Shown: one piece after another, positions 7,547-18,895 of the stretch | How positions within the stretch are numbered: position 1 is the stretch's first letter | Layout: each line of letters starts with the position of its first letter | Origin: Clostridiaceae bacterium BL-3 | GTDB lineage: Bacteria > Bacillota > Clostridia > Clostridiales > Clostridiaceae | Assembly (NCBI GenBank): GCA_902809985.1 | Contig: CADDXC010000001.1 | Coordinates: forward strand, 2,356,001 to 2,420,000 | Length of the DNA stretch: 64,000 bases | Reading direction: 5' to 3' | The notes under the pieces: generated by a model | Told to the model about the DNA's origin: nothing | What the model saw: the letters and a program-made list of their open reading frames with translations, nothing else | Databases searched by the model: none | Program-made: the position numbers and the translations under genes

Positions 7547-8893
7547 TTAAAATTTTGCACTGTATCTTTTTATTATCTTCCTCATATCCCCTATCATATA
7601 AAGCGAACCGGATATTAAAAGCAAATCCTCCTTCTCGCAGTAAGAAAGTGCTTTTTTATAGGCAATTTCATAATCCTCAAAAGCTTCACAGTTTGGATTA
7701 TACTTTTCCACTACAGCTCTCAGTTGTTTTGAGCTCTCTGCCCTCGTATTGTTTGGAGTTACGGCTATAACCTTCCAGGCAAGTGGTACAATGGTCTTCA
7801 CCATGATATCTACTTCCTTGTCAGCCAGAATACCCAATATAAGCACCATATGGTTATAGCTGAAATAGCTCTCTATATTATCCTTAAGCACAGAAATCCC
7901 CTCCCTGTTATGGGCTCCATCTATAACTACTAAAGGATTCTTTGCCATCACCTCAAGCCTTCCCATCCACTTTACACTGCTAAGAGCTCTTGATATTATG
8001 GATCTACCTATTTGAATCCCATATCTGGACAATTGCTCTACAGCAAAAACGGCCGCAGCACAGTTCAAAAGCTGATGTCTACCTAAAAGGGATAATTTAA
8101 TATCATAGTTCTGTTTTCCCGTATGAAGGCTTATATGCTGCATGCACCCTCTATTGCGGCTGCTTATTTTATCTTTTTCAATACGTTTTACTGAATTTAC
8201 TGGCACTTTTATAAGCTGACTTCCTTTTTGTCCACACACCTGTTCTATGACTTTCCCGGCTTCTTCCTCTTCAGGATACATTATTACCGGAATGCCGGGT
8301 TTAATTATACCTGCCTTTTCATAAGCTATTTTTCCCAGTGTATCCCCCAATATTTTCATATGATCATAACTTATAGAGGAAATTATGCTTAGCATAACTC
8401 CACCTTTTTGTTTCTCAGAAAAAGGCGGCATTACATTTGTAGAATCTAATCTTCCCCCCAACCCCACTTCAACCACAGCTATGTCTACTTTCTTTTCAGC
8501 AAAATAGTAGAACATGCTGCAGGTAATTATCTCAAATTCAGTAGGGTTGTCATAGCCCATCTCAACAACCCTTCTTACAACTTCAGATACCTTTGTAACC
8601 ACTTTGCTCAAGTCATCTCTCGGTATATTGACGCCATTTATCTGTATTCTCTCTTCAAATACTTCCAAATAAGGAGAAGTATACATCCCTACTTTAAAAC
8701 CAGCTTCCATCAATATTTTACTTATCATGGCTGTGATAGAGCCTTTTCCGTTAGTGCCTGCCACATGTATGGCTTTTATCTTTTTATGGGGGTCACCTAA
8801 AATCTCCAGCATTTTTTCAGTTCTATCAAGCCCCAGATTGCTCCCAAACTTAGCTACATTTTCTATATATCTTAAGGTCTCTTCATAATTCAT
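7547..8893 (-). CDS. folC: Folylpolyglutamate synthase / dihydrofolate synthase
   Basis: FolC adds glutamate to dihydropteroate and then to folates in the cytoplasm, using ATP. The protein has 448 residues, a normal length. The Mur-ligase-type P-loop is AGTNGKGS (about 45-52), followed by GMYTSPYLEVFEERIQING, the VEVGLGGRLDSTN segment (about 141-153), SSISYDHMKILGDT and the C-terminal VIDGAHN (about 325). All are typical of FolC. It starts 20 bases after valS, with GGGGATG before its ATG. The valS-folC order is common in Bacillota, so both are likely transcribed from the valS T-box promoter. Confidence 0.95.
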   Translation of the reverse strand: MNYEETLRYIENVAKFGSNLGLDRTEKMLEILGDPHKKIKAIHVAGTNGKGSITAMISKILMEAGFKVGMYTSPYLEVFEERIQINGVNIPRDDLSKVVTKVSEVVRRVVEMGYDNPTEFEIITCSMFYYFAEKKVDIAVVEVGLGGRLDSTNVMPPFSEKQKGGVMLSIISSISYDHMKILGDTLGKIAYEKAGIIKPGIPVIMYPEEEEAGKVIEQVCGQKGSQLIKVPVNSVKRIEKDKISSRNRGCMQHISLHTGKQNYDIKLSLLGRHQLLNCAAAVFAVEQLSRYGIQIGRSIISRALSSVKWMGRLEVMAKNPLVVIDGAHNREGISVLKDNIESYFSYNHMVLILGILADKEVDIMVKTIVPLAWKVIAVTPNNTRAESSKQLRAVVEKYNPNCEAFEDYEIAYKKALSYCEKEDLLLISGSLYMIGDMRKIIKRYSAKF

Positions 8894-8913
8894 AGTAGTA
8901 CATCCCCATATTT

Positions 8914-11562
8914 TTATTTTAAACTCTGTATTCTCTCCAGTACAGTATTAAGCATTTCCCTGTACTTACAAGCTTTTTCTTTCTCCTTATCCACTACATC
9001 TTTAGGAGCTTTTAAAAGAAATTTTTTATTTGAAAGTTTTTTCTCCACTCTTTCTATTTCATCTTCTAATTTTCCTTTTTCCCTGTTCAGCCTTTCAATT
9101 TCTTTATCCCTATCTACCAGATCCAAAAGTGGAATGAATAGCTCTGCTCCTTTAGTAACTGCCGACACTACATTTTCTGGTACATCACCTTTATTGTTTA
9201 AAAACTCCAGTTCACTCGTTGAAGCCAATTTTTTAAAATAGTCTTCTCCATTTTTTAACGATTCCGACGCACTTTTTTCAGTAGCCCATACCATTACCTT
9301 GGCCTTTCTCGAAAATGGTACATTCATCTCAGTTCTGACATTTCTGACAGCCTTAATAGCCTCTATGACATATTCCATATCTTTTTCTGACTCTAGGTCT
9401 TTAAGTTCATCATTATACTCCGGCCACTTCGATATGGTTATGGATTCATATTCTGTGCAGAGATGCGTATATATTTCCTCCGTTATAAAAGGCATTATAG
9501 GATGAAGCAGCTGTAAGCTTATAGTAAGTACTTTATTCAATACATTATAAGCCACTCCCTTGGTCTTTTCATCCTCACCGTACATGGCAGGTTTAACAAG
9601 TTCTATATACCAATCGCAAAATTCACCCCATATAAAATCATATATCTTTTGGGCAGCTATTCCCATTTCAAATTTCTCTATATTGTAAGTTACTTCCTTT
9701 ACCAGCGAGTTTACTCTGGACAATATCCATTTATCCGCAATACTGTAATCTTTACAGTTCTTGTATTTATCCATCAGATCTTCATCCAAATTCATAAGTA
9801 CGAACCTTGAAGCATTCCATATCTTATTGGCAAAATTTCTAGAAGCCTCTACTTTTTCAGGATAATATCTTATATCATTTCCCGGTGCATTGCCGGTAAT
9901 AAGTGCAAACCTCAGGGCATCTGCTCCATACTGCTCTATGACTTCTATAGGATCTACCCCGTTTCCAAGGGATTTTGACATTTTTCTTCCCTGAGAATCT
10001 CTCACAATCCCATGTATAAGCACATTTTCAAAAGGAATGTCATCCATGCAGTATATACCAGAAAATATCATTCGTGCCACCCAAAAAAATATTATGTCAT
10101 ATCCGGTAACGAGGGTATTGTTAGGATAGAAACATTTTAGATCCTCCGTGTTATCCGGCCATCCCAAGGTGGAAAAAGGCCAAAGCGCAGAGCTGAACCA
10201 GGTATCCAGCACATCTTTATCCTGTTCTATATTGGTTGAACCGCACTTAGTGCATTTTGTAGGATCCGTATCACTTACTATAACTTCACCACAATCTTTA
10301 CAATACCAGACAGGAATTCTATGACCCCACCATAGTTGTCTTGAAATACACCAGTCCTGAATATTTTCCATCCAGTTAAAATAGATCTTTTCAAATCTTT
10401 CCGGTACAAATTTTACCTTTTTGTTTCTTACCACATCAATAGCAGGTTGTGCCAGAGATTTCATTCTCACAAACCACTGTTTTGAAAGCATTGGTTCGAC
10501 AGTAGTGCCGCATCTGTCATGACATCCTACATTATGTGTATGATCTTTTATCTTTACCAGAAATCCCTGTTCTCTTAAATCCTCCACCAGTACTTTTCTG
10601 GCCTCATATCTATCCATTCCATCATATTTGGTTCCCGGAAGCTTTATGGTTCCATCTTCATTCATCACTACAATTTCAGGTAAGTTATGCCTTTTTCCCA
10701 CCTGATAATCATTTGGATCGTGTGCAGGGGTTATCTTGACTGCACCTGTGCCAAACTCCATATCCACATAATCATCGGAAACTATGGGTATTTCTCTGTT
10801 GACAATAGGCAGTATGGCAGTTTTGCCAACCAAATCCTTGTATCTTTCATCTTTTGGATTAACTGCAATAGCTGTATCACCAAACATGGTCTCCGGTCTT
10901 GTAGTAGCTATTTCCAAATATCGGTCGCTGCCAACTATCTTATATCTTATATTCCACAAATGGCCCTGCTGTTCTTCATATTCAATTTCTGCATCGGACA
11001 AGGCAGTCTGGCATTTAGGACACCAGTTTATTATTCTGTTTCCCTGATATATGAGTCCATCATTGTATAATTTGACAAAAAATCTTCTTACAGCTTTGTT
11101 GAGCCCTGCATCCATTGTAAATCTCTCCCTTGTAAAATCCACAGAACATCCAAGCTTTTTTACCTGATTTCTTATTCTCTCCCTGTACTCATGAGTCCAA
11201 TCCCAGGTTTTTTTAAGAAATGCCTCTCGCCCCATTTCCTTTTTTACAATGCCCTTTTTTAATAATTCCTTTTCCACTTTTACCTCAGTGGCTATGCTGG
11301 CATGGTCTTCTCCTGGAACCCACAGCGTATTGTAACCCTGCATCCTTTTAGTTCTTATTATTATATCCTGAAGCGTATCATCCAGAGCATGACCCAGATG
11401 TAATTTACCAGTAATATTGGGAGGTGGTATCACCATGGTATAAGTTTTTTTGTTGTCCTCTGCTGCAGGCGTAAAATATCCTTTTTTTTGCCAATTGTTA
11501 TAAAGTTTTTCTTCAAATGTCTTTGGATTGTAAGTAGTTGCTATATCTTTCCTCTTCGACAT
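8914..11562 (-). CDS. valS: Valyl-tRNA synthetase
   Basis: Class I aminoacyl-tRNA synthetase of 882 residues that charges tRNA-Val. The HIGH motif is in [14 protein letters not shown] (about 45-58) and the KMSKS motif in [11 protein letters not shown] (about 525). The editing domain lies between, with [15 protein letters not shown]. The C-terminal coiled coil (about 815-880) is the tRNA-binding arm of ValRS. An upstream in-frame codon at 11622 would add 20 residues, but GGAGGAGGAGATTTA lies directly before the ATG at 11562. Expression is controlled by the T-box leader just upstream; folC follows in the same operon. Confidence 0.97.
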   Translation of the reverse strand: MSKRKDIATTYNPKTFEEKLYNNWQKKGYFTPAAEDNKKTYTMVIPPPNITGKLHLGHALDDTLQDIIIRTKRMQGYNTLWVPGEDHASIATEVKVEKELLKKGIVKKEMGREAFLKKTWDWTHEYRERIRNQVKKLGCSVDFTRERFTMDAGLNKAVRRFFVKLYNDGLIYQGNRIINWCPKCQTALSDAEIEYEEQQGHLWNIRYKIVGSDRYLEIATTRPETMFGDTAIAVNPKDERYKDLVGKTAILPIVNREIPIVSDDYVDMEFGTGAVKITPAHDPNDYQVGKRHNLPEIVVMNEDGTIKLPGTKYDGMDRYEARKVLVEDLREQGFLVKIKDHTHNVGCHDRCGTTVEPMLSKQWFVRMKSLAQPAIDVVRNKKVKFVPERFEKIYFNWMENIQDWCISRQLWWGHRIPVWYCKDCGEVIVSDTDPTKCTKCGSTNIEQDKDVLDTWFSSALWPFSTLGWPDNTEDLKCFYPNNTLVTGYDIIFFWVARMIFSGIYCMDDIPFENVLIHGIVRDSQGRKMSKSLGNGVDPIEVIEQYGADALRFALITGNAPGNDIRYYPEKVEASRNFANKIWNASRFVLMNLDEDLMDKYKNCKDYSIADKWILSRVNSLVKEVTYNIEKFEMGIAAQKIYDFIWGEFCDWYIELVKPAMYGEDEKTKGVAYNVLNKVLTISLQLLHPIMPFITEEIYTHLCTEYESITISKWPEYNDELKDLESEKDMEYVIEAIKAVRNVRTEMNVPFSRKAKVMVWATEKSASESLKNGEDYFKKLASTSELEFLNNKGDVPENVVSAVTKGAELFIPLLDLVDRDKEIERLNREKGKLEDEIERVEKKLSNKKFLLKAPKDVVDKEKEKACKYREMLNTVLERIQSLK

Positions 11563-11589
11563 TAAATCTCCTCCTCCTATAGTTCTGAA

Positions 11590-11846
11590 AATAACTTGAT
11601 ATATAAAAAAGCCTTCATCCACAAAGGACGAAGACCCGCGTTACCACCTTTTTTTCTGAAAATTACAGACTCTCACAAAAATAACGGTACAAAACCGTCT
11701 CTACTTACTTCTATTTCAGTAAAGAAGCTCCAAAACTACCTTCAGGATATACCATATGAAAAGCCTTTCAGCTAATAAGCTTTTCTCTCTTTATACAATG
11801 CTATCCTTACTCTTTTTTTTCACAGCTGATAAATTAATTAATACAT
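11590..11846 (-). promoter_or_regulatory. T-box leader of valS
   Basis: On the minus strand the T-box core AAGGTGGTAACGCGGG (11650-11635) is followed by the terminator stem CTTCGTCC/GGATGAAG and a T run (11633-11605). Stem I can be closed by AGTAA near 11811 pairing with TTACT near 11719. Its specifier region contains GTA and GTT, both valine codons, but I cannot decide which is read. Uncharged tRNA-Val would prevent termination. Together with its promoter this accounts for most of the gap 11563-11988; what remains is AT-rich. Confidence 0.92.
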
Positions 11847-11851
11847 TTTCT

Positions 11852-11879
11852 ATTATAACGTTAATTTTTATACTGTCAA
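11852..11879 (-). promoter_or_regulatory. Promoter of the valS-folC operon
   Basis: TTGACA (11879-11874) and TATAAT (11857-11852) lie 16 bases apart on the minus strand, just upstream of the T-box. Confidence 0.85.
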
Positions 11880-11988
11880 GAAATTTTACACATTCAGCAA
11901 TTAGAAAAAAACAAGATTGCTTTTTTATAAATTTTATTGTATTTTACAGTTATAAAGTAGGTAATTATATATGGAAGGAGATATAAAA

Positions 11989-12306
11989 ATGAATTGTTTA
12001 AGCACAGAACTCAGGAAGTGCCTTATTGGGAAAGGCGCTTCAATTGTCGGTTTTGCAGACCTAAAAGATATTCCAGAAGATCAGAGGGAAAGCTACAGAT
12101 ACGGAATTTCAATTGCGGTAGCAATGAATCCTCATGTAATTGCTGGAATAGAAAATGGACCGACAAAAGATTATTATGCTGAATATACAAGAGTAAACGA
12201 GCTTCTGGATAATCTCGATGAATATGCAGCAAAAATAATACGACAGCGTGGATTTAAGGCACTGCCAAAAGTAAAAAGAAGCATTCAAACGGATAAAACA
12301 ACTTAA
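11989..12306 (+). pseudogene. Truncated QueG-like (epoxyqueuosine reductase family) gene
   Basis: 105 residues resemble the N-terminal third of small QueG-like iron-sulfur proteins: KGASIVGFADLKDIPE, YGISIAVAMNPHVI and GPTKDYYAEYTRVNELLD, ending at RGFKALP. Family members continue with a GLGWIG segment and two ferredoxin-type Cys clusters; none of this is encoded downstream in any frame I checked. The reading frame stops after KRSIQTDKTT. The gene therefore looks C-terminally deleted. The start codon and GGAGATATAAAA binding site are intact, so a short protein could still be made. A run of ten C lies 76 bases past the stop. Confidence 0.7.
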
Positions 12307-12425
12307 TGTATATTTGTATGCCCTTGGACACAAAAATATTTAAAATCACAGAATTCAATTTAAAATATTTTTAGAGCTGGCTCCCCCCCCCCTTTACAGT
12401 GGGTTGACCCAACTCTACATCATGC

Positions 12426-13445
12426 CTATTTAACGGCTTTTTCCGCAAAAGAATTATTCACTATTTTGTCAAAAGGAGGTCTTTCAGGTATCAAATCTGA
12501 TTTATATGATTGTATTACATCCATAAGTCTATTTAAATCCTGTTCTTTTATAATCGGAGTATCAGCATAGGCCTTTATATTCCTGTAGTTTTTTATTACA
12601 GATTTTAGTACATCCTCATCAGTTCCCGGGAAGAAGGATTTTATAGCCTCAGCTACTTCCTCATCACTGTGTTTTTGAACCCATATCTGCCCTTTATGAA
12701 TGGCATTTGTAAATTTCTGTATTAACTCAGGATTCTTCGATATATAAGACTTAGTGGCAAAATAACAAGTATAAGGCAGTACACCAGCAGATTCACCTAC
12801 AGAAGCCTGTATATAACCATTTTTATCCTTTTCCAGCATACTGGCAGTGGGTTCAAAAAGAGCCACATAATCTCCTGTATTGGCTTTAAATGCACCTGCT
12901 GTTGCAGTATAAGCCAAATTAGTTATTAAATTTACATCTTTTCCGGGCTGTATATTATTTTTTTTAAGTACATATTCTAAAGCCATTTCTGGAACTCCAC
13001 CAGGTCTTCCGCCAATTATGGTCTTTCCCTTAACGGATTCCCATTTAAAATTCTTCTGCTCACTCCTACCCACTAAGAAGGATCCATCCGTAGCAGTCAA
13101 TTGAGCAAATAATACAGGAAAATCCTTTCGCTTTTGATTATATATATAAATTACCTGCTCTGGTCCGCAAAAGCCTATATCACAGCTGCCGCTTAATACC
13201 TGCTGCATTGTCTTATCTGCTCCCTGACCTGTAGTAAGATCTATATTTATACCCTGTTCTTTAAACATTCCCTTGTTTATCGCCACATACATTGGTGCAT
13301 AAAATGCAGATCTTGCCACTTCATTCAACTTTATATTAACTACGGAATTAGCACCTTTTTTGCTATTTCCACAAGCTGCAAAAATGGTAACTATAAAAAT
13401 AAAGCACAATAGAACAGAATAGAGCCCTAATTTTTTTCTTATCAT
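12426..13445 (-). CDS. NMT1/SsuA-type ABC transporter substrate-binding lipoprotein
   Basis: 339-residue binding lipoprotein with a signal peptide and lipobox Cys25 (IFAAC). The NMT1/THI5-like fold is seen in NEVARSAFYAPMYVAINKGMFKEQGINIDL (about residues 40-70), GSCDIGFCGPEQVI, and GKTIIGGRPGGVPEMALEYVL. Such proteins bind nitrate, sulfonates, pyrimidine thiamine precursors or other small molecules; the ligand is not evident here. GGAGGATAT precedes the ATG at 13445. It follows the giant activase gene in the same direction (about 77 bases away). The matching ATPase and permease lie beyond the activase in the opposite direction, at 18137-19698. Confidence 0.88.
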   Translation of the reverse strand: MIRKKLGLYSVLLCFIFIVTIFAACGNSKKGANSVVNIKLNEVARSAFYAPMYVAINKGMFKEQGINIDLTTGQGADKTMQQVLSGSCDIGFCGPEQVIYIYNQKRKDFPVLFAQLTATDGSFLVGRSEQKNFKWESVKGKTIIGGRPGGVPEMALEYVLKKNNIQPGKDVNLITNLAYTATAGAFKANTGDYVALFEPTASMLEKDKNGYIQASVGESAGVLPYTCYFATKSYISKNPELIQKFTNAIHKGQIWVQKHSDEEVAEAIKSFFPGTDEDVLKSVIKNYRNIKAYADTPIIKEQDLNRLMDVIQSYKSDLIPERPPFDKIVNNSFAEKAVK

Positions 13446-13522
13446 ATATCCTCCAAAAAGCAATTTTAATATCTATTCATAATATGAGTATAATGTAAAT
13501 TGTGTTAAAGCCTTTTGGATTT

Positions 13523-16500
13523 TCATTTATTTCCATCCTCTACAAGCACTGCCTGGGGAACCAGTTTATTTTTACGGCTCTCCACTGCGACTTCACTTTC
13601 CATGGATTTAAATGCCACTGACAACATGAGCTTTAACCTGTTTAACTGATTTACCTCACTTGCACCTGGATCATAATCTATAGTTGCAATATTGCTTCCT
13701 GGATACCTTCTTTTTAGTTCCTTTATCATTCCCTTGCCTGTTACATGATTAGGCAGGCAGGCAAAAGGCTGCATACACACAATATTTTTTACTCCGCTTT
13801 TTATAAGTTCTATCATTTCAGCTGTCAAAAACCAACCCTCTCCTGTCTGATTTCCAATGGACAATATTTGTGAAGCATCTTTTGCCAGCTGTTCAATATT
13901 AGATGGTGGAGCAAACCTTTTGCTGTTTTTCAGTGCATCTCTCATATATCGTCTAAAATATTCAATAAATTTTATTGCCCCTTCATTTATAATTGTACTT
14001 AAATAGCTTCCAGACAAATATCTGTGCTTGAATTTAGCATCATAAGCACTGTACAATAAGAAATCCGTCAAATCAGGGACTACTGCTTCGACTCCCTCTT
14101 CTTCCAATGTATCCACAATTCTATTATTGGCAGTTGGATGAAATTTAACCAATATTTCTCCCACTACTCCTACTCTTGGTTTCCGTATATCGGTCACTTC
14201 CAGATTGTCAAAATCATCTACTATATCGTAAATATTTTCTTTAAATTCTCTGTGAACACCGTTGGCAACATTTCTCTTGCATTTTTCAATCCATCTTTTA
14301 TAGAGTAAATTTGCAGATCCCGGTATTTTTTCATAAGGTCTCACCCTATACAGTACTCTCATAAATAAATCCCCATATAAAAGCGCTATCATGGATTTAT
14401 TTATAAGTTTCGGTGTGATTTTAAATCCAGGATTTTTCTCCATTCCAACTACATTCACAGATATTACAGGTATATTTTTCATTCCAGCTTCTTTTAATGC
14501 CTTTCTCAAAAAGCCTATATAGTTGGTTGCCCTGCACCCCCCACCTGTCTGGGACATCACTACAGAAGTATTATTCAAATCATATTTGCCAGATTTTAAT
14601 GCCTCTATCAACTGTCCTACCACTATTATGGAAGGATAACATGCATCGTTATTTACATATTTCAGTCCCTCGTCAACAGCTTTTTTATCAACAGAAGGCA
14701 GTACTTCCAAATTATAACCTGAATTTCTAAATGCTTCCTGCAAAAATTGAAAATGTATAGGCGACATTTGTGGACATAATATAGTATGATTCTTTCTCAT
14801 CTCTTTAGTAAACATCACTTTTTTATAATTGTCCTCAACCCTATGTGGCTTAAAGCCTGCCTTTTCTCGTTCTTCAAGAGCTGCTTTCAAGGAACGTATC
14901 CTTATTTTAACTGCTCCAAGATTACTTCCCTCATCAATTTTCAGTACCGTATATATTTTCTCATATTTATTGAGTATTTCCTGAGTTTGATCCGTAGTAA
15001 CTGCATCCAATCCACATCCAAAAGAATTCAATTGAACGAGCTCCAAATTATCCTGGGTATTTACAAAACTTGCTGCAGCATACAACCTGGAATGGTAAAC
15101 CCATTGATCTACCACACGAAGCGGCCTCTCCACAATGCCAAGGTGAGCTACTGAATCTTCAGTAAATACTGCCATACCATAGGATGTAATTATATTGGGA
15201 ATCCCGTGATTTATCTCCGGATCAACATGGTAAGGTCTTCCAGCCAGCACTATTCCCTTTCTTCCAGTTTTTTTAAGATATTCCAGTACTTCCTCTCCCT
15301 TTGCCCTTATATCCCTTTTCATTCTTTTATCTTCTTCAAAGGCTTTGTCTACAGCATCGAATATCTCCTTTTCAGGAATGTGAAATTCCTTAAGTTCTTC
15401 TACAAGTCTTTTCTTGAGTCTCTCCTTATTGTTCAGTGGTAAAAATGGATTTTTAAAATTAATATGTCTTTCTCTGATTATATCCATATTATTTTTTATA
15501 ACTTCAGGATAGGAAGTTACCATTGGACAATTATAACTATTATTGGCCTCTTTTTGCTCCTTCTGCTCATATGGTATACAAGGGTAGAATATAAAATTTA
15601 TTCCCCTCTGTATCAGATTCATTATGTGGCCGTGAACTATCTTGGCAGGATAGCAGGCAGATTCCGAAGGTATAGTTTCTATACCAAGTTCATAAATGCG
15701 TTTTGAGGAACGGGCTGACAATTCCACTCTAAACCCCAGCTGAGTAAAAAAAGTAAACCAGAATGGATAGTTTTCATATATGTTCAAAACCCTAGGTATA
15801 CCTACCTGTCCTCTATTTGCCTCATCTTTTTTGAGAGGTATATAATTAAATATTCTCTTGTATTTATAGTCATAGAGATTCGGTATATCTAAGGTTTTCC
15901 TCTCAAGACCTGCACCCCTTTCACATCTGTTTCCAGATATAAATTCTTTTCCATCTGAAAATTTATTTACAGTCAACAGACAATTATTAGCGCATTTCCC
16001 GCATCTTCTCATTGTAATTTCCGTTGAAAATCTATCCAGCTCAGCTGAGTTTAACAGTGACGTCTCATGCTCCGGTTCAAATCTTTCCCTGGAAATAATA
16101 GCAGCTCCAAATGCCCCCATAAGGCCTGCTATATCCGGTCTTATCACTTCTCGCCCGGATATGATTTCAAAAGCTCTCAATATGGCATCATTATAGAATG
16201 TGCCGCCCTGGACTATTATCTTTCTACCTAGTTTCTCAGGATCTCTTATCTTTATTACCTTAAATAATGCGTTTTTTATAACCGAATAGGAAAGTCCTGC
16301 TGAAATATCTCCTACAGAGGCTCCCTCTTTTTGGGCTTGCTTAACCCTTGAGTTCATAAAAACAGTACACCTGGAACCCAAATCCACGGGCTTTTTAGAA
16401 GTTTCTGCAGACTTAGCAAAATCTTTTACACTCATATTTAAAGACTTGGCAAAAGTCTCTATAAAGGAACCACACCCGGAAGAGCAGGCTTCGTTCAACA

Positions 16501-17818
16501 TTATTTTATCGATTACTCCATCCTTCACTTTAAGGCATTTCATATCCTGTCCGCCAATATCCAATATAAAATCCACCCCAGGCTGAAAGAACTCTGCTGC
16601 TTTATAGTGGGCAATAGTTTCAACTTCACCTATATCTACAGATAAAGCTGCCTTTACAAGTCCTTCCCCATATCCTGTAACTGTTGAATTTACTATTTTA
16701 GCACCTTCCGGTAATTTTTTATATAAATCTTTCAATATATCCACTGTAGATTTCAAGGGATTACCTCTATTACTTCCATAAGAAGAATACAGCAAATTTC
16801 CATACCCATCAATTAGAGCTGCCTTAGTGGTTGTAGAGCCTACATCTATCCCCAGATAACAGTTTCCACTAAATCCTTCCAAACTTCCTCTCTTCACCGA
16901 ATTCCTGCTGTGCCTTTCTCTAAATTCTTTTAATTCATTTTCATCTTTAAAAAGAGGCCTTAATGTTTGTATATCCTCACCCGAAGACTTATTTAAATTT
17001 GGAAGTCTATCTATTAAATTTTTGAAAGAAATAGGTTTTTCATTTTTAGATGAAATCGCAGCACCAAGTGCTACAAATAATTGAGAATTCTCTGGGAAAA
17101 ACACTTGTTTATCTGTAAGTTTTAAAGTTTTTATAAATCTTTTTCTAAGTTCAGATAAAAAATATAGGGGTCCACCCAGGAATGCTACATTACCCCGTAT
17201 AGATTTTCCACAAGCAAGTCCGCTTATAGTTTGATTTACCACCGACTGAAACACAGATACTGCAATATCTGACTTATCAGCCCCTTCATTTAAAAGTGGT
17301 TGTATATCGGTTTTTGCAAATACACCGCATCTGGCCGCTATAGGATAAATCACCTTATAATTTTTAGCCAGCTCATTTAAACCCTTAGCATCTGTTTGAA
17401 GCAGCGATGCCATTTGATCTATAAATGCTCCGGTTCCTCCTGCACAGGTTCCATTCATTCTCTGATCAATTCCGCCCTCAAAGAAGGTTATTTTAGCATC
17501 TTCCCCTCCTAATTCTATTGCAACATCAGTATCTGGAATAAATCTTTCTATAGTATTAGTGCAAGCTACAACCTCCTGTATAAAGGGTATATTAAGCCAT
17601 TTAGATACAGACATTCCTCCAGAGCCTGTGACCATTACAGTGATATCTGAATCCTTTAGCTTTACATAGGCATCTTTAATAATTTTAGCTATAGTATTTT
17701 TTATATCAGAAAAATGTCTTTGATATTTTTGATAGATTATACTGTCTTTTATATCCGATACTACTATCTTTACTGTAGTTGAACCTATATCAAGACCTAC
17801 GTGAAATAAATTTTTCAT
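13523..17818 (-). CDS. Giant 2-hydroxyacyl-CoA dehydratase activase-like protein (two BadF/HgdC domains plus DUF2229)
   Basis: 1431-residue cytoplasmic protein. Two ASKHA ATPase domains of the BadF/BadG/HgdC family sit in tandem: about 5-257 ([23 protein letters not shown]) and about 320-577 ([22 protein letters not shown]). Each has the Cys pair that holds the bridging [4Fe-4S] cluster in HgdC, 39 residues apart: NGTC125/ARC164 and NEAC445/SRC484. A Cys cluster ([12 protein letters not shown]; about 606-632) and a DUF2229/HgdB-like part with further Cys ([46 protein letters not shown]) make up the rest. HgdC-type ATPases deliver low-potential electrons to radical dehydratases or double-cubane proteins; here donor and acceptor may be fused. 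The substrate is unknown. AAAGGTG supports ATG at 17818 over TTG at 17824. Confidence 0.88.
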   Translation of the reverse strand: MKNLFHVGLDIGSTTVKIVVSDIKDSIIYQKYQRHFSDIKNTIAKIIKDAYVKLKDSDITVMVTGSGGMSVSKWLNIPFIQEVVACTNTIERFIPDTDVAIELGGEDAKITFFEGGIDQRMNGTCAGGTGAFIDQMASLLQTDAKGLNELAKNYKVIYPIAARCGVFAKTDIQPLLNEGADKSDIAVSVFQSVVNQTISGLACGKSIRGNVAFLGGPLYFLSELRKRFIKTLKLTDKQVFFPENSQLFVALGAAISSKNEKPISFKNLIDRLPNLNKSSGEDIQTLRPLFKDENELKEFRERHSRNSVKRGSLEGFSGNCYLGIDVGSTTTKAALIDGYGNLLYSSYGSNRGNPLKSTVDILKDLYKKLPEGAKIVNSTVTGYGEGLVKAALSVDIGEVETIAHYKAAEFFQPGVDFILDIGGQDMKCLKVKDGVIDKIMLNEACSSGCGSFIETFAKSLNMSVKDFAKSAETSKKPVDLGSRCTVFMNSRVKQAQKEGASVGDISAGLSYSVIKNALFKVIKIRDPEKLGRKIIVQGGTFYNDAILRAFEIISGREVIRPDIAGLMGAFGAAIISRERFEPEHETSLLNSAELDRFSTEITMRRCGKCANNCLLTVNKFSDGKEFISGNRCERGAGLERKTLDIPNLYDYKYKRIFNYIPLKKDEANRGQVGIPRVLNIYENYPFWFTFFTQLGFRVELSARSSKRIYELGIETIPSESACYPAKIVHGHIMNLIQRGINFIFYPCIPYEQKEQKEANNSYNCPMVTSYPEVIKNNMDIIRERHINFKNPFLPLNNKERLKKRLVEELKEFHIPEKEIFDAVDKAFEEDKRMKRDIRAKGEEVLEYLKKTGRKGIVLAGRPYHVDPEINHGIPNIITSYGMAVFTEDSVAHLGIVERPLRVVDQWVYHSRLYAAASFVNTQDNLELVQLNSFGCGLDAVTTDQTQEILNKYEKIYTVLKIDEGSNLGAVKIRIRSLKAALEEREKAGFKPHRVEDNYKKVMFTKEMRKNHTILCPQMSPIHFQFLQEAFRNSGYNLEVLPSVDKKAVDEGLKYVNNDACYPSIIVVGQLIEALKSGKYDLNNTSVVMSQTGGGCRATNYIGFLRKALKEAGMKNIPVISVNVVGMEKNPGFKITPKLINKSMIALLYGDLFMRVLYRVRPYEKIPGSANLLYKRWIEKCKRNVANGVHREFKENIYDIVDDFDNLEVTDIRKPRVGVVGEILVKFHPTANNRIVDTLEEEGVEAVVPDLTDFLLYSAYDAKFKHRYLSGSYLSTIINEGAIKFIEYFRRYMRDALKNSKRFAPPSNIEQLAKDASQILSIGNQTGEGWFLTAEMIELIKSGVKNIVCMQPFACLPNHVTGKGMIKELKRRYPGSNIATIDYDPGASEVNQLNRLKLMLSVAFKSMESEVAVESRKNKLVPQAVLVEDGNK

Positions 17819-17887
17819 AATCAATCACCTTTTAAAATTAATAATTTAGACTAATTTTATAGACTTTAAAACAACATATTATCTATA

Positions 17888-17939
17888 AATTGCAGATGTA
17901 TGTACATATATTATAACATATGAACATGTATCTGCAATT
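17888..17939. repeat. Long imperfect inverted repeat in a divergent promoter region
   Basis: AATTGCAGATGTATGTACATAT (17888-17909) matches the reverse complement of 17918-17939 at 19 of 22 positions, with an 8-base AT spacer. It lies between the giant activase gene and the ABC importer genes. It could be an operator serving both units, or a transcript hairpin. There is no T run, so it is not a typical terminator. The rest of the 318-base gap is AT-rich without other clear signals except the direct repeat listed separately. Confidence 0.6.
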
Positions 17940-17965
17940 CTAATATATTCCATTCTAATATATTC
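17937..17965. repeat. Tandem direct repeat of 14 bases
   Basis: ATTCTAATATATTC occurs at 17937-17950 and again at 17952-17965, overlapping the end of the neighbouring inverted repeat. It could be a regulator site or chance in AT-rich DNA. Confidence 0.5.
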
Positions 17966-18136
17966 TGAATACCCTAATTTTATAATAATATTCCTAATGA
18001 TGTGGATTTTTAACACCATATTGTACTCATTCATATAATAGATTATAACTTAATTTTACCTTATATTAAATAATATAAAATTAGAATTTCAACCTATCTT
18101 TAACACCTTAAAACACAGTTATTAGGAGATGATATC

Positions 18137-18895
18137 TTGAATAAATTAGTTGTAAACAACATCTATATGAATTATCATTCACCCAAAAACTCTACTAAAG
18201 CCTTGGAAAATATAAGTTTTGCTGTAGAGAAAGGTGAATTTTTAAGTATAGTAGGCCCTTCCGGATGTGGTAAAACCACTCTTTTAAATATAATATCAGG
18301 TCTTATAAAACCGTCCCACGGCGAAGTATATATAGATGATGAAAAATTAACTTCTTTTTCTTCCAAAATGGGATATATGTTTCAAAAGGATCAGCTGTTT
18401 GAGTGGCTGAATGTATGGGATAATGTATTTCTCAGCATTAAAATACAGCATAGATCCACAGTTAAATATAAAAATAAAATAGCTGCCATGTTAAAAAATT
18501 ATGGCCTGTGGGATTTCATTCATCATTATCCTGAAGAGTTATCTGGAGGAATGAGACAAAAGGTAGCTTTAATAAGAACTCTGGCACTAGAACCGGAATT
18601 TCTATTATTAGATGAACCCTTTTCATCATTGGATTACCAAACCAGATTAAACATAAGTGATGAAATATTTAAGATAATAAAAAAAGAAGGTAAAACTGCC
18701 ATAATGGTAACTCATGATATTTCAGAAGCCATATCAATGTCAAACAGAGTCATAGTTCTTTCCAAAAGGCCTGCAAAATTAAAAAGAATCTACAATATAG
18801 ATTTTGAAGGGAATCATGATTCCCCCCTAAAATGCAGAGAAGATCCTAAATTTAGAATTTATTTCAATAATATTTGGAAGGAGTTGAACAATTGA
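18137..18895 (+). CDS. ABC transporter ATP-binding protein, nitrate/sulfonate type
   Basis: 252-residue ATPase of the SsuB/TauB/ThiZ group. It has Walker A GPSGCGKTT (about 39-47), the Q-loop FQKDQLFEW, the signature LSGGMRQK (about 135), Walker B FLLLDEPFSSLD and the switch His in VTHDISEA. The FQKDQLFEW stretch and MSNRVIVLSKRPAKLK end are typical of this group. Translation starts at a TTG with TAGGAGATGATATC before it. The permease gene follows with a 4-base overlap. It should energise the importer whose binding protein is encoded at 12426-13445. Confidence 0.92.
   Translation: MNKLVVNNIYMNYHSPKNSTKALENISFAVEKGEFLSIVGPSGCGKTTLLNIISGLIKPSHGEVYIDDEKLTSFSSKMGYMFQKDQLFEWLNVWDNVFLSIKIQHRSTVKYKNKIAAMLKNYGLWDFIHHYPEELSGGMRQKVALIRTLALEPEFLLLDEPFSSLDYQTRLNISDEIFKIIKKEGKTAIMVTHDISEAISMSNRVIVLSKRPAKLKRIYNIDFEGNHDSPLKCREDPKFRIYFNNIWKELNN

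Noticed and set aside
10687-11070. Plus-strand open frames inside valS
   Set aside because: They lie opposite conserved ValRS coding sequence and lack start signals.
11756-11986. 76-residue plus-strand open frame
   Set aside because: It runs over the antisense of the valS T-box leader and promoter, has no ribosome binding site, and resembles no protein family I know.
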